Shown piece by piece: positions 49,601 through 60,566 of a DNA stretch of 64,000 bases. Location of the stretch: positions 25,517,475 through 25,581,474 of the forward strand of contig NC_054547.1 of the NCBI RefSeq assembly GCF_017654505.1, given 5' to 3'. The notes beneath the pieces are model-generated. The model ran no database searches, was not told the origin of the DNA, and saw only the letters and a list, made by a program, of their open reading frames with translations. The first letter of the stretch is position 1, and every line of letters starts with the position of its first letter. Made by a program: the position numbers and the translations under genes. This stretch comes from Polyodon spathula (lineage: Eukaryota; Chordata; Actinopteri; Acipenseriformes; Polyodontidae).

Positions 49601-51175
49601 CAACTCTGTCCCACAATGGTATTGCAGGACGCTGATGGAGTTAGTACCAACAGCGAAGAAATGGATGACAATTTCTATACATTCCTTGGCAGCAACAACA
49701 GCCTCCACAAAGCTGTGCAGAAACAGACGTCCAAGAGTAGCACGACTGGCAAGACCTCAAAATCAGTTTTCTCCAAAATGCCCTCTTTTAGGAGGAAAAA
49801 AAAAGCATCCCAAGACAACAAAGAAAAATGTGAAAACCCTTCCAAGGACAGTACCAGAGCACCCCAGGTGGAGGACAGCAGTGGGGAAAAAGGACACGAT
49901 AACATGACCAAGGATGGTGTACCCCCTTATAAAATCCATTATCCTTTATACAGGGCACATGTATCCTATGGGTCAGATAATCTTCAGCACACTCCTAGTG
50001 GTGAAGAGCTTATCGCAGATAATTCTGATGAAGAGGGGGTCTTTGAGAATAGCAGCACACTCAATCAGAATATGAGTAAGGCTTTTTTTAGTGGCAGGAT
50101 TGAAATGGATGACTATGGCTTCCACGCCTCCACTCCGTGGACAAAGCATGTTAGAAAACTGTATAATCAGAGTTCAAGAACTGTTGATGGTGAAACTATC
50201 AGCAGGAATGGGGACCACGAGGCCAAAAAGTCTCAAACTGGAGAGAACGTGGGCTACAAGAGGAGCAAAAGCACAGACAGCCTCAATCTACGCATGAGGT
50301 TTGCTCTGGCCCACAAGTCCTTATCAAGCTTCTTTGAGTCCAAGTCCATGGAAAAAGAAAACAAGGAGCATGGTTCCAAACTGGACAGTGAAGAGACCAA
50401 GTCCAAACAGATATCCTGGAGGAAGTTCAAGAAAGCTAAGGAAGCTGAGTTACTGAAACGTGGCATGTCATCCTCAGCAGCTCAAAGCACAAGGTCTCAC
50501 CAGCAAATCCACAGCGAGTATGCCATAAGCATATCCGGGGACACGAAGGAAGGCAGGGCCTCTCCAGATGTGAAGAGGGCCTCCAAGTCCAGTGACTGCA
50601 CCGAACAAGCTAGCTCAGTTGAAATCCCAGGAAACCCTCTGGAAGGAAGCAAATCAACAGATGGCAAAAAGAGGAAAGGACCACCCAACGGACTAACCAT
50701 TGTTTGCTCTAATCCTAGTTTACAAAAATTGGAATCCTCAAAGAACGACTTGGATGTTTCTCACCTGGAAGATGTCAGCCCATTAATGCCAATTAGCCCC
50801 TGCAGTCAGCAAGCACAAGCTAACCAACTAACGCCATCTTGGTCCAGCAACCCCACGCCTTCAGAGGGAATGGATGTTCCGCTGAGACCCATGAGCCCCA
50901 AACCACAGAGCCCACACCCTGGCACGAGCAGGCGGAGTTTCCGCTACCCTTGCAGGGCCAGTGCAGCCTCTTTGACCTCTCTTGGCAATGGGGTCAGTTT
51001 AGAAGGGCTCACAGATCCCCCAGAAAGGCCAAAGACGTTGAAGCCCAGAGCAGCACAACTCCTGTCTGTCCATTCACTGGACACTGACTACCAGAAGGAG
51101 GACAGTGGTAGTAGCAGCCAGTCACAAACAAGCCTTATCATCTCTTCTTCAGCCTTTAATATACATAAAGATGAG
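46631..51175 (+). CDS. ARHGEF4: ARHGEF4 giant N-terminal exon (1515 codons)
   Basis: One uninterrupted reading frame of 4545 nt runs between a clean acceptor (pyrimidine-rich tract, then TTTTCTCAG) and a clean donor (GATGAG|GTAAGA). It is open in and out in phase 0. The first ~1000 residues are rich in Glu, Ser, Thr and Asp with no fold I recognise, and look intrinsically disordered. The C-terminal third is more conserved in style: a basic segment MPSFRRKKKASQ near residue 1050, RSKSTDSLNLRMRFALAHKS near 1210, and a Ser/Pro-rich block with RSFRYP and TDPPERPKTLKPR near 1435-1480. Such Ser-rich basic motifs suggest phosphorylation and protein or membrane binding. The long form of ARHGEF4 is known to carry a large exon of this kind ahead of its SH3-DH-PH core. 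The open GTG upstream at 46607 lies in the intron and is not a start. The intact 4.5-kb frame amid decayed repeats shows it is under selection. Confidence 0.85.
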
Positions 51176-54100
51176 GTAAGATGCAATCTATTTTTACATT
51201 TTCTTTGTTATAATCCAAAAAGTGTTACAACACTGTTTGTAATAATAGCCCATGTCCTTTCATCGCAGTATCAAAACAACAATATGACAAGTTCAGTATT
51301 GTAGACATTATTTTCAATCGGATGAAGCCTATCTTGCGTCAACACGATACATTTAACTATAGAAGTTTACTGAAGTGTGCCATAGTAAAAGCATAGTATA
51401 GTAAAACAAAAAAAAATGATCATTAACCATGGAAAATTACAGTAAAGGGTAAAGCATAATGCAGACACCGGACAAGCATGGTAGACAGCTAATTTACCAG
51501 GGTACATTTTTTATAGGTGCTGTTGCACAGGAAATGAATTTATTGCAGTGCTGTAGGATAATCTGGCTTCAACCGAGTCATAGTGAATGGGTTTTTAACG
51601 CTTTAAACACAGTAGTGGTGTCTGTGTGGAGCACTGGAGGGGCTGATGTTTGGGTGGCACCACTATTTAACAAGGGATATCTGGTTCTTTTAGGAAACCT
51701 TTGTACATCTGTCCACACATTAAACTGAACGCGAAGGGAAGCGTGCACATAGTGCTTGAGATCAGTCAACACCAGTTATAGTCAAACCAACAAAAAGGTG
51801 TGCTTTGATGTCTGTAATGTAATTACAATATCACCATTTATTAAAGCAGTATATCCAGGATTCACATGGCACATTAGACTTGGTACAGGTCTAAAATGTA
51901 TTACAGTTGTGTAGAATCACTTTGTACATTTTTTTCTTTTAGTCATCACTTCCTAGAGAAGTTTAAACTACCAATACAACTCTCAAGCATGTTTCCTCAT
52001 CACATCCCATTAGTATGAAACCATCAACCAGTGCATGTAAAAAATACAGTGTTTGTTTTATGTGGAGTTAATGGATACACTCTGCTGTACCAGCTGAACT
52101 GAGAGAAGATTCTGTACCTGCTTGATGTGATGACTGAGACACAAAATTATATACAAAGTAATTATAAACAAAAAGAACAATACGTTATTACGATAACTGG
52201 GATATCTCAGACCTGTACCAATGTCTAACTGTGCACAGGACAGACTGAATCTCAGGTGTGCAAGGCGTGTGGGGAGTCATGCGTCGTACTGAGAACAAGT
52301 CCTTTGCTGCAAGCTATTCTAGCTGAAACACGTATAGAGTCACTGCTCAGTTTGTAAGAAGGCTTTGATTGTGCCACTTCTTCTTTGTCAAGAGAGGGTG
52401 CTGTTTTGCAAAAATTTCTCTTTGGGGTTGAGATAGAATTGGGTAAGACAAGTGTTTTAAAATGCCAGTTGAAAATGCTCCTTCATTAGGTAATATATAT
52501 CCCTGTTTAATGCAAATGAAAATTAATTGTACTAAGAAAATATGAATCAGGTGATGCAAAGAACCACATTTGTTGTGAAAGCAAAATAAAACTGCCAATG
52601 TTACAAAACAAAGAACAAACAATGTGGAATATTAGTTTAAGGACTCAACAGTATGTGTGCTCATAGGCAAAGCAAATTCGGTTATGACGTACATCTTTGG
52701 TTCTATATGTGACAGGTTTCCTTTCAGGTTCATAATGGTGATTTGTTTTTGGGTTTAAAAGCCTTAATTCAGGGACTAAACTCTATCTGTAGTTCATCAA
52801 TCCACATGCTAGTTCAAATATACAGACCTCTAACAAGTGTTTTTCACCAATACTACTTATCTTCAAAAATAGCATTGCTGTGTCATATAGCTCTTTTATC
52901 ATATAACCACACTGAAAAACAAAACACTCAATAAGCTTTTATTGTTCATGCCAAACTGTCATAGAATATAAATAGCTGTCCCATATCTCCTAATCTATTT
53001 TCCTAGTAGCTAACTTACTCACTGCTTTGAATCAGACAGGGTTTCTCTCTCTGCAGGGTGTGCCTGCAGTTCACTTCCTTCTAAACACTCAACAATCAGT
53101 TAGTCATTTAATTTTACTATTTATAAAAATAACTTACTTCATGTTTGAGACAAATATATATTTTTAACATGTGAGCTAACAGACTAGACTAGCTTTTCCC
53201 CGCTGTGCTGTGATTTTAAAATATCCTCAAAGAAAGATTTTAGCTTTAAATGAGCTCTTAAATGTGCAGCGTCCGACAGCCATGTTCAGTTGTAGCCTCA
53301 TGTGTATACAATCAGAAAACAGACTTTGTTTACGATCCAGTGCATTTGCTTCGCTGTAGGGACACAAGCTTCCTCCACTTTTAAAACCTGCTTCTGAATA
53401 GACATGCTTCTATTAGTACTGCAGCAGTAGTAGGTTATACAATGACAAGCTCTGTTTAGTAAGTGCTTACCATTTTTCAAACGTTTGTTGTTATACTGAC
53501 TACATTTTACAGGGAACAGTAAGAGAGATGATATTTTCTCACATAAGCCTATACATTGACAATCTTCTACAATATATTTTAGAAAATGCATAGCTCACTG
53601 CTTCTTTAAATTAAGAGGAAGTTTAAAACCAAGTGTGCAGCTCCATCTAGTGACTATTATAACTTCCCACAGTGCTGCATGAAACTGATTTACAAGCTGA
53701 TACAAGAAAAGAATGAATTGGAGGCAGTGCCCGCCGCAATATTAATTTACAATTACATTTTTTATCACAGTGCCATCTCAAACAGAACCTGGTTCAAATG
53801 TAGAGCTTGACAGACTTTGTGAGCAAACACAAATCAAAGACTGAGAAAAATAAGTGTTCAGTGGGAAAATAATAACACTTAATATAAATGTTTTAATGGA
53901 TCCTTGAAGGAATGTTACCAGGTAATAATGGAACTCCTGAGTCACTAAAGGCATTTCCTCTTTTTCGCTATTTGTTTATTAAATTGCTTGTCTGAAATAA
54001 TCATGTAGTCCATTGAAAGAATTCACTTTCTGAGTATCGATTTGAATAATTTCAAAAGTAATCATTAGTTTTAGAACAGGTGTCATTCATTAGTGTGGTA

Positions 54101-54485
54101 AACAGCTGAGCTCCAAAGAAAATAGTGGGAGAGCAGCATTTGGATATTGTATAATTCTGAATATTTTATTTTTTTTTACCTAAAGTGTTACCTAATTGAT
54201 TAAGCACATACATTTACTTGTGTATCTGCAAAATAATTAACACATACATGATTGCAGTTGGAGGATAGAGGAAACCCAGTATACTTTAAACTAATATTTA
54301 AAATTAAGACAACAACGGTATGCTCGTCACTAAAACATTAAAACCATGGTGTACAAATCTAAACTGAGACAGATGTGTTATGAAGTTAACTGAAAATGAT
54401 GTTACTGCATATTTAACAGCCGTATCAGCGCTGATCTGGTCAGTAATTTCTTTATCATTACAATCTCCACACAATGCTTATGCAG
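51176..54485 (+). other. ARHGEF4: Intron between giant exon and next coding exon
   Basis: It begins GTAAGA and ends TTATGCAG. The only structured content I see is a degenerate AGCATGGTAAA-type repeat near 51365-51490 and AT-rich unique sequence. I found no further exon, although a small alternative exon would be hard to see. Confidence 0.7.
51365..51490 (+). repeat. Degenerate AGCATAGTAAA-type dispersed repeat
   Basis: It holds GCCATAGTAAAAGCATAGTA, CCATGGAAAATTACAGTAAA, GGGTAAAGCATAATG and CAAGCATGGTAGAC, units of the same kind as in 560-740 and 5185-5370. Confidence 0.5.
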
Positions 54486-54776
54486 GACATTATCAAATCA
54501 CCAGTCCAAACACCCGATCAGTCGCTCACCCCACGAAAGAAGTACCCCTCCCCGACCTCGCCCCCCCGCCACCCCTTCTCAGACCTGGGCAGCTGGACCC
54601 TCCCCCTCCCGAGGGCCTCTGAGAGTCCCCGCGAGAAGATGAAAGAGCTGGTGAAGCGATGCAGCTCGGATGATCTGTGGATTGTAGAAGAGAAGCGGCG
54701 CAAACGGAAGCTGGCAAGGGAGATGCCAGTCAGCTTCAGCAGGCAAGGAGTGGAGCTGTCGGACGACCTGTGGAAA
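54486..54776 (+). CDS. ARHGEF4: ARHGEF4 coding exon, SSDDLW/basic segment (97 codons)
   Basis: The acceptor TTATGCAG|GAC and donor TGGAAA|GTAAGA bound 291 nt that are open in phase 0 on both sides. Codon use is markedly GC-richer than the flanking intron, as expected of a conserved exon. The peptide starts DIIKSPVQTPDQSLTPRKK, continues through a Pro-rich stretch (SPPRHPFSDLGSWTLPLP), then REKMKELVKRCSSDDLWIVE and a run of Lys/Arg, and ends LSDDLWK. The DDLW plus basic motif matches the segment before the SH3 domain in ARHGEF4 as I remember it. It probably forms part of the N-terminal region that contacts APC and holds the GEF core inactive; this role is inferred from the family. Confidence 0.82.
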
Positions 54777-55951
54777 GTAAGACGGCTCCTCTGCATCTCA
54801 GTCTACTTCTCCTGCTGTTGCTTCTATGAGATCTTTCTCTTTCTTTGCTCCTACTCAGCCCGTTCACCTCCTGCTTTCACTCTACCGTAAAACTGCTGCC
54901 ATAAGAACTGTGTATTCCTTCATGTTGTGTATGCTGGGGGAGTCTCATAAGAAACAGGGTCCAGGCCCTATGTTGAATGCTCACCAGTGTGATGTTTCTA
55001 TAAGGAACACATTTGTAGACACGGAATGTCCTCACAGATCTCTACCTTTTTTGTGTGTGCCTGTTTCTGCCTGTTCATTTCTTGTTTTGTTTTTCTTTTC
55101 ACCTGGTAAAATGACACTTTTACTTTTGTTGTGACCAGTGATTACAATGGATAACATAGTTTATACAGCTCTTGATCTACCGAATGCCACAAAACAACCT
55201 ATCAAAGCATGACCAATGTCTGACTCTAGCCAGTGTCTTTGTCCCTCTTTTTTTCATGAGGACTAAAACCACAAGTAGCACTCTACTGTACTATATCACT
55301 TTATGGTTGACAGTATGGCCTTTGTATAAAAGTATCATTTGTTTAGATTTTTTCTTTAGCTTTGTGCTTGAAACTTGGCTGGGCAACCTGTGGGTTCAAT
55401 GGGGGGAAATAAAATGGTCTAACATTGAGCTGATATTTGAAGATGTCCTTGATGGAGAACAAAGATAAAAAAGGCCATGTTCTAATTAACAATTCTACAT
55501 GAAAATCACTAGTGTCATTTATACAGTCAAATCTGAGCTTCAATCTTCTTCATTTCTTTCTCCAATATTAAAGCCATGTTGCCTAGCTATGTTTCAACAA
55601 GCACAGTGCTCCAGCAAAGATCATTCTTAAATAAAAAGACATATTGGAAGATAACAACAGCTAAGGTAAAGATCACTGCGATAACAGCCATCCTTTACTT
55701 TCCAGCCTTGGTTTTGACTTACAACTCAAGAAAGGATACGCTATCAATGGATATCTGTATAAAATGTGTGTCTGATATTATCTGTATCCATGCTGACTGT
55801 ATCCATGGTTCATGGACGACAGTGTATATAATCTACACTAAATAAAATAAAGTAATTTACTTCAGCTGTCAACAGCCAGTGTATCATTAGAAACGTGAAC
55901 TGTATATGAAAGACTATGGACTTGTGATTTGAAACTCTTCCCTTTTCCCAG
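54777..55951 (+). other. ARHGEF4: Intron between DDLW exon and SQSTPIGLD exon
   Basis: It runs from GTAAGA to a classic pyrimidine-rich acceptor CTTCCCTTTTCCCAG. The inside is AT-rich, has short chance ORFs only and shows no repeat I can name. Confidence 0.75.
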
Positions 55952-56081
55952 GCCAGGGCGAGACTGTCCCTCACTACATCGGTACCCTTTCCTCCTCTCC
56001 CCCTGAAGGCTCACAGTTTCTCCCAGAGCACTCCCATTGGCCTGGACTGCCTGGGCTGGAGGCGACGGATCTCCTACCCGG
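55952..56081 (+). CDS. ARHGEF4: ARHGEF4 coding exon with SQSTPIGLD signature
   Basis: The exon starts GCCAGGGCG after TTTTCCCAG and ends CCCGG before GTGAGT, leaving phase 1. It encodes ARARLSLTTSVPFPPLPLK, then HSFSQSTPIGLDCLGW and RRRISYPG. In ASEF-family GEFs this motif lies just upstream of the acidic linker and SH3 domain (ARHGEF4 has SQSAPTGLN followed by MGW; SPATA13 has SQSTPIGLD followed by a triple Arg). The window version is intermediate: the STPIGLD and triple Arg resemble SPATA13, the GW resembles ARHGEF4. This is the strongest single piece of family evidence in the window. Confidence 0.85.
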
Positions 56082-56574
56082 GTGAGTGAATTGCTTCCTC
56101 TCTCACTGCAGCCAGGAGTGCAATACTCTGTGGTGGTAACTTGGTGTCCCGGTCTGTGGGTTTACTGTGGTTTACTGTGGCATATAGTAGCAAAAGCAGC
56201 GTTGACTTAACAATCCTAACAACCATCATACTAGCATACCCTTCTGTGTACTCAACTGTACTGCTTCAGAAAATAGACCATGTTGGCTTAAACAATTGTG
56301 CACATTACTTAAGGGTAGGTTCAGCTGCAGGCTTCCTCTGAAGCTTTGCCGCTCTGCCACTGGAATGAACAAAATATTTTTTTCTTGTACTGCTATTGAT
56401 GTGATATTGTGTCTAACTGTGCGGTAATTTGTTATGTACATTTTACTTGTCACAACACATGTTTGGCAACTATTTAGCATGTGCTGGGCATAACTTCTAT
56501 AGTGTCATGATATACTAAGACTCTGCATACTCTGCATGGTGTTTTTTCTTTTTTTTTGTGGAGCTCAAAATGTG

Positions 56575-56690
56575 GTATTGCACTGGTTGTAATGTAAAGT
56601 AAAAAAGCATAGTGAAATCATAGTAAAGCCCAGGCAAGCAATACCAATGTAAATCACTGAGAAGTATGATAAAACATTGTAAAAAAAAAA
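56575..56690 (+). repeat. Degenerate AGCATAGTAAA-type dispersed repeat
   Basis: TAATGTAAAGTAAAAAAGCA, TAGTGAAATCATAGTAAAGCC and GAAGTATGATAAAACATTG resemble the copy at 5185-5370 (AGCATAGTGAAAGCATGGC, GAGGTATGATAAAGCAT). They keep the same order. Confidence 0.55.
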
Positions 56691-56989
56691 CCTTGTTAAC
56701 CCTGATAAAGGATGGTACTACATACATCATATCAAAGTGCTTTTGATAAGAGGTCTCAATATTTGCTATCTCTCCTGGTGTGTCAGTGACCAGATGGTTG
56801 GTCATAAATGACTAGTAATTGGTATTTCCCAAGTGCTTCATGATTTCAGATTGTTAGGAAAGCTGTATCTGTGCATACAAATTATCAAGCAAACATCTCA
56901 GCAAAGCTCAGCGAGGCTTGTTGAATCCTCAGTAGTTACTTCTTATTAGACATATTTTATATTTTAACAAAAGCAGTTCTGTTTCCCAA

Positions 56990-57004
56990 CCAGCAGAGGG
57001 TGTC
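56990..57004 (+). promoter_or_regulatory. Candidate CTCF-type site
   Basis: CCAGCAGAGGGTGTC fits most of the CTCF core, with T for C at one position. It has the same orientation as the site at 9000. Confidence 0.35.
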
Positions 57005-57055
57005 TGTTAATGTTACCTGAGGTCTGATGTAAGACATAAACAATATGCTGTAGTG

Positions 57056-57257
57056 CAGGGGTCTCCAACCCTGGTCCTGGAGAATTACTGTGGCTGCTGG
57101 TTTTCATTTCAACCAATCTCTCATTTACTTTATTGGCTTAATTAGTCAAGAATAACAGGTATTCCAGATATTTAGCCACAGATCTTTAGCCACATATAAA
57201 GACATCTATAAAACCTGCTGGATAGGGATTCTCCAGACCTCGGGTTGGAGACCCCTG
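57056..57257. mobile_element. hAT-type MITE (202 bp)
   Basis: Left end CAGGGGTCTCCAACCC and right end GGGTTGGAGACCCCTG are perfect 16-bp inverted repeats. They are flanked by the identical 8-bp CTGTAGTG (57048-57055 and 57258-57265), the hAT-size target duplication. The interior is non-coding. Confidence 0.95.
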
Positions 57258-58139
57258 CTGTAGTGCAATACTGCATATTATTATTTATTTATTTATTTTA
57301 CTTTTCTGGTACCATCCACTGAAACTTCAATTTTGGCACGTAGTTTGGGTGTGAACCTCCCTAGGTTGCATTGCATCCAGTATTCTGGACATTTAATTGA
57401 GTGATCTAAATACAGCAACTGCTCACTTACATTTTGAAATACAGTATATCTTTTGAAGCACTTATTCAATATGCAGTTGCTTGTTAACGTATACACACTA
57501 TATCAGACTAACCTTTTTACATGTACACACTGTGCATGTAGGTCATGGCAGTTTACTAGTTCATGTTACTAATAGTTCACATTTTTGGGAAATAGAGTTA
57601 GGGCAACATGGACTGTATGTAAATCACATAATTATTTAAAATGTTTCTTCATTCAGCTGCTGAAACCCAAGAAGTTTTAGAGTGCTAATTTTAAATGTGG
57701 TTCAGAACTGTGAGTTAAGAACTTCTCGAATTAGCATTTTGATTTGAATGTCATGTTATTCAATTTCTTTATCGATACTGTATACTTTCTAATTCAAAAT
57801 TAACTTCCTACGTTCCCTGACAATGGTTTTTTTGTTTGCTATAAACAAATGTCAGGATGCCTTTCAGTCAAAACAAAATAATGTCCGTCCATGTTGATGT
57901 TTGTGGTCATTCACACATGTACAGCATCTAACCACATACACGTCTATTTACAGCTGTCTCTCTCAACAATCAACTTGCAGCTGTGTTAAAGTTACATGCC
58001 ATACACATCCGCTCTGTGGGTGCTTACTGAAAAATGGTATTCTGGCAAATCACCATTTTGGATTTACAACATGTTAAATTTAGAAGTATAATTTAGAATT
58101 CTCGATTGGTGTGTATGCGACACATGTTGGTGTGATGAC

Positions 58140-58480
58140 TTTAACCACACCTGCAGACGAGCCTGGCATAGTGGTTAAGACGCTCGCTTGTGGTGTGCCT
58201 GTTGCAATGGTGCCATGACTCATTCAGTAATGGGTTACAGGGAAAAGAGTGTACTGAACAGTTTTGAGTGAGGCCCTGCAAGTATGAATTATGACCATGA
58301 GGTTAAACGTCCTATCCTATCCTATCCTATCCTATCCTATCCTATCCTATCCTATCCTATCCTGTTCTATCCTATCCACACCTGCAATGTGCAACGTGCA
58401 ACATGCTGTGGTTAAGACACTAGCTTGCAGTCTGCGTGATCTCTACCCTGTTGCATGACTGTCTCATTGAGTGACGGAGT
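58140..58480 (+). repeat. tRNA-SINE-like fragments flanking a CCTAT array
   Basis: Two related blocks, GGCATAGTGGTTAAGACGCT (near 58166) and GCTGTGGTTAAGACACTAGC (near 58404), have the look of a tRNA-derived SINE box A region. Both continue with GTTGCA and a CATGACT-type string. Between them lie ten perfect CCTAT units (58311-58360) plus an interrupted extension to 58377. Confidence 0.5.
58311..58377. repeat. (CCTAT)n pentanucleotide array
   Basis: Ten perfect units are followed by CCTGTTCTATCCTATCC. Confidence 0.95.
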
Positions 58481-59154
58481 GTCAAACAAGTTTCAAGGAG
58501 GGAGAGAAGGAGGGAGGGAATGAGAGGGAGTGGGTAAACAAAGATTACACAAACAGCTTTGTCAAGGAATGTTATAAGCAGATACCTAGGAATTATGTTC
58601 AAATTACACTGCAGAGTTAACTTTAGGTTTTAAACCAGTTTCAGGCTGCAATTGGTTGTGAACAAGGCGCTTGAAAAACATCGCTCAAGGATAACAATGT
58701 CTTGTCACATTATGCTCTGAAGCCAGTTGCCCTGGGAATCCATGACCTTCCTTGACATTAATTAGAAAGTCTAATTCAGAGTGTTTCTTTCTCCCTGAGA
58801 GAGCCCTATTCACAAGAGTCTGAAAACATTCTGCAGGCGGGGTCTTGTACAGATGGCATCTTTGTACCGTCTGAGTTTGTGGTGTAGGAGTTGTGAATGC
58901 CTACAGGCCCCTGAGATCGTGCATAACACAATCCAGTAAATTATCCAGCAGCACTGTTAAGGATCATCCTCCATTATTTGCAAGGCCATTCTTGGGTTTT
59001 GCTTTGAAAGGAGCCCCCCATCCTTTCAAACCTCCCACTCACCTAGTCATATGATGGGTTTGTAATTAGATTGATTTAGGTACTTGTATCACAAATGTAA
59101 AGATACAAAGCACACACATGATTATGAGTTTGGGGGGGGGGGGTGTATATCCTT

Positions 59155-60426
59155 TGACCTCTTCTGATAAAGTATTCACCCCCCTTGGACTTTTCCACAT
59201 TTTATTGTGTTACAACATGGAATGAAAAAGGATTTAATTAGGAATTTTTTCCACTGATCAACACAAAAAAAGTCCATAATGTCAAAATGAAAAATAAAAT
59301 CTACAAATTGTTCTAAATGAATTACAAATACAAAACAAAATAATTGATTGCATAAGTATTCATCCCCTTGAGTCAATATTTGGTAGAGGCATCTTTGGTA
59401 GCAATTACAGTCATGAGTCTATTTGGATAAGTCTCTACCAGCTTTGCACATCTGGGCACTGCAATTTTTGCCCATTCTTCTTTGCAAAATTGCTCAAGCT
59501 CATATTCTCAATTGGATTGAGGTCCGGGCTTTGACTGGGCCACACCAGGACATTGACCTTTTTGTTTTTAAGCCACTGCAATGTGGCTTTGGCTATATGT
59601 TCTGGGGGTCATTGTCCTGCTGGAAGATGAATCTTCTCCCAAGTCCCAGGTCTCTTGCAGACTTCAGCAGGTTTTCCTCCAGGATTTCTCTGTACTTTGC
59701 TGCATCCATTTTGCCCTCTATCTTTGCAAACTTTCCAGGCCCTGATGCAGAAAAGCATCCCCATAGCATGATGCTGCCACCACCATGCTTCACAGTAGGA
59801 ATGGTGTTCTCAGGATGATGTACGGTGTTAGGCTTCTGCCAAACATAGCGCTTAGCGTTGAGGCCAAAAACTTCTATTTTGGTCTCATCAGACCATAGAA
59901 TCTTCTTCCACGATCTCAGGGTCTCCCACATGCCTTCTGGCAAACTAGCCGAGATTTGATGCGAGTTTTTTTTCAAAAATGGCTTTCTTTTTGCCACTCT
60001 CCCATAAAGGCCAGTTTTGTGAAGCACCCGGGCTATTGTTGCCTTATGCAGTGTCTCTCAGCTCAGCCGTGGAAGACTGTAACTCCTTTAGAGTTGCCAT
60101 AGGCCTCTTGGTGGCCTCCCTGACTAGTGCCCTTCTCTCCTGGATATTCCGTTTTTGAGGACGGCCTGTTCTAGACAGATTCACAGTTGTGCCATATTCT
60201 CTCCATTTCTTAAATGGACTTTACTGAGCTCTGGGGGATATTCAATGCCTTGGAAATGTTCTTATATCCTACCCCTGATTGGTGCTTTTGAAACTTTATT
60301 CTGGATTTCTAATAAATAAATAATAAAGTTAATAAAAACTTCTAATTAAATCCATTTTGATTCCATGTTGTAACACAATAAAATATGGAAAAGTCCAAGG
60401 GGGGTGAATACTTTTGAGAGCCACTG
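59155..60426 (-). mobile_element. Tc1-type transposon, decayed
   Basis: The right end, read on the minus strand, starts CAGTGGCTCTCAAAAGTATT. The left end shares AAGTATTCACCCCCCTTGGA and TTGTGTTACAACATGGAAT but its outermost ~15 bases have diverged. TA flanks the right end at 60427. The coding sequence is on the minus strand and broken. A 12-base G run adjoins at 59132-59143. Confidence 0.88.
59400..60290 (-). pseudogene. Tc1 transposase, disrupted
   Basis: On the minus strand the best frame (60027-59593) has LYGRVAKRKPFLKK, ILWSDETKIEVFGLNAKRYV (first catalytic Asp), HGGGSIMLWGCFSASGPGKF and [12 protein letters not shown] (second Asp), then a stop. The Glu motif DLNPIENM follows in another frame and is cut short by a deletion. 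The N-terminal HTH lies upstream in other frames (GRPQKRNIQERRALVREATK). At least three disruptions. Confidence 0.88.
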
Positions 60427-60566
60427 TATATCTTTTCTAGCAACAATGTTACACAGTCCTGTTCATTGGTTTGTTTTTACTACATTCTTCCATAGTTTAG
60501 GCTTCTTTGTGCTTTACCATGTCATACCTGTTTTTCAGTCAAGTTGGTTTATATTTCACAATTGTA

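Noticed and set aside
51176..51304. Read-through of the giant frame to the stop at 51302
   Set aside because: A good donor GAG|GTAAGA lies at 51175 and the peptide after it turns AT-rich and hydrophobic, unlike the exon. A retained-intron isoform is possible but unsupported.
54518..54796. Antisense ORFs over the 97-codon exon
   Set aside because: Shadows of the plus-strand exon in GC-rich sequence.
58150..58230. A functional tRNA gene
   Set aside because: Only a box-A-like string is present; no full cloverleaf or paired acceptor stem could be traced, so it is treated as SINE-like.
58311..58377. CRISPR-like array
   Set aside because: Contiguous pentanucleotides with no spacers, in a vertebrate genome.
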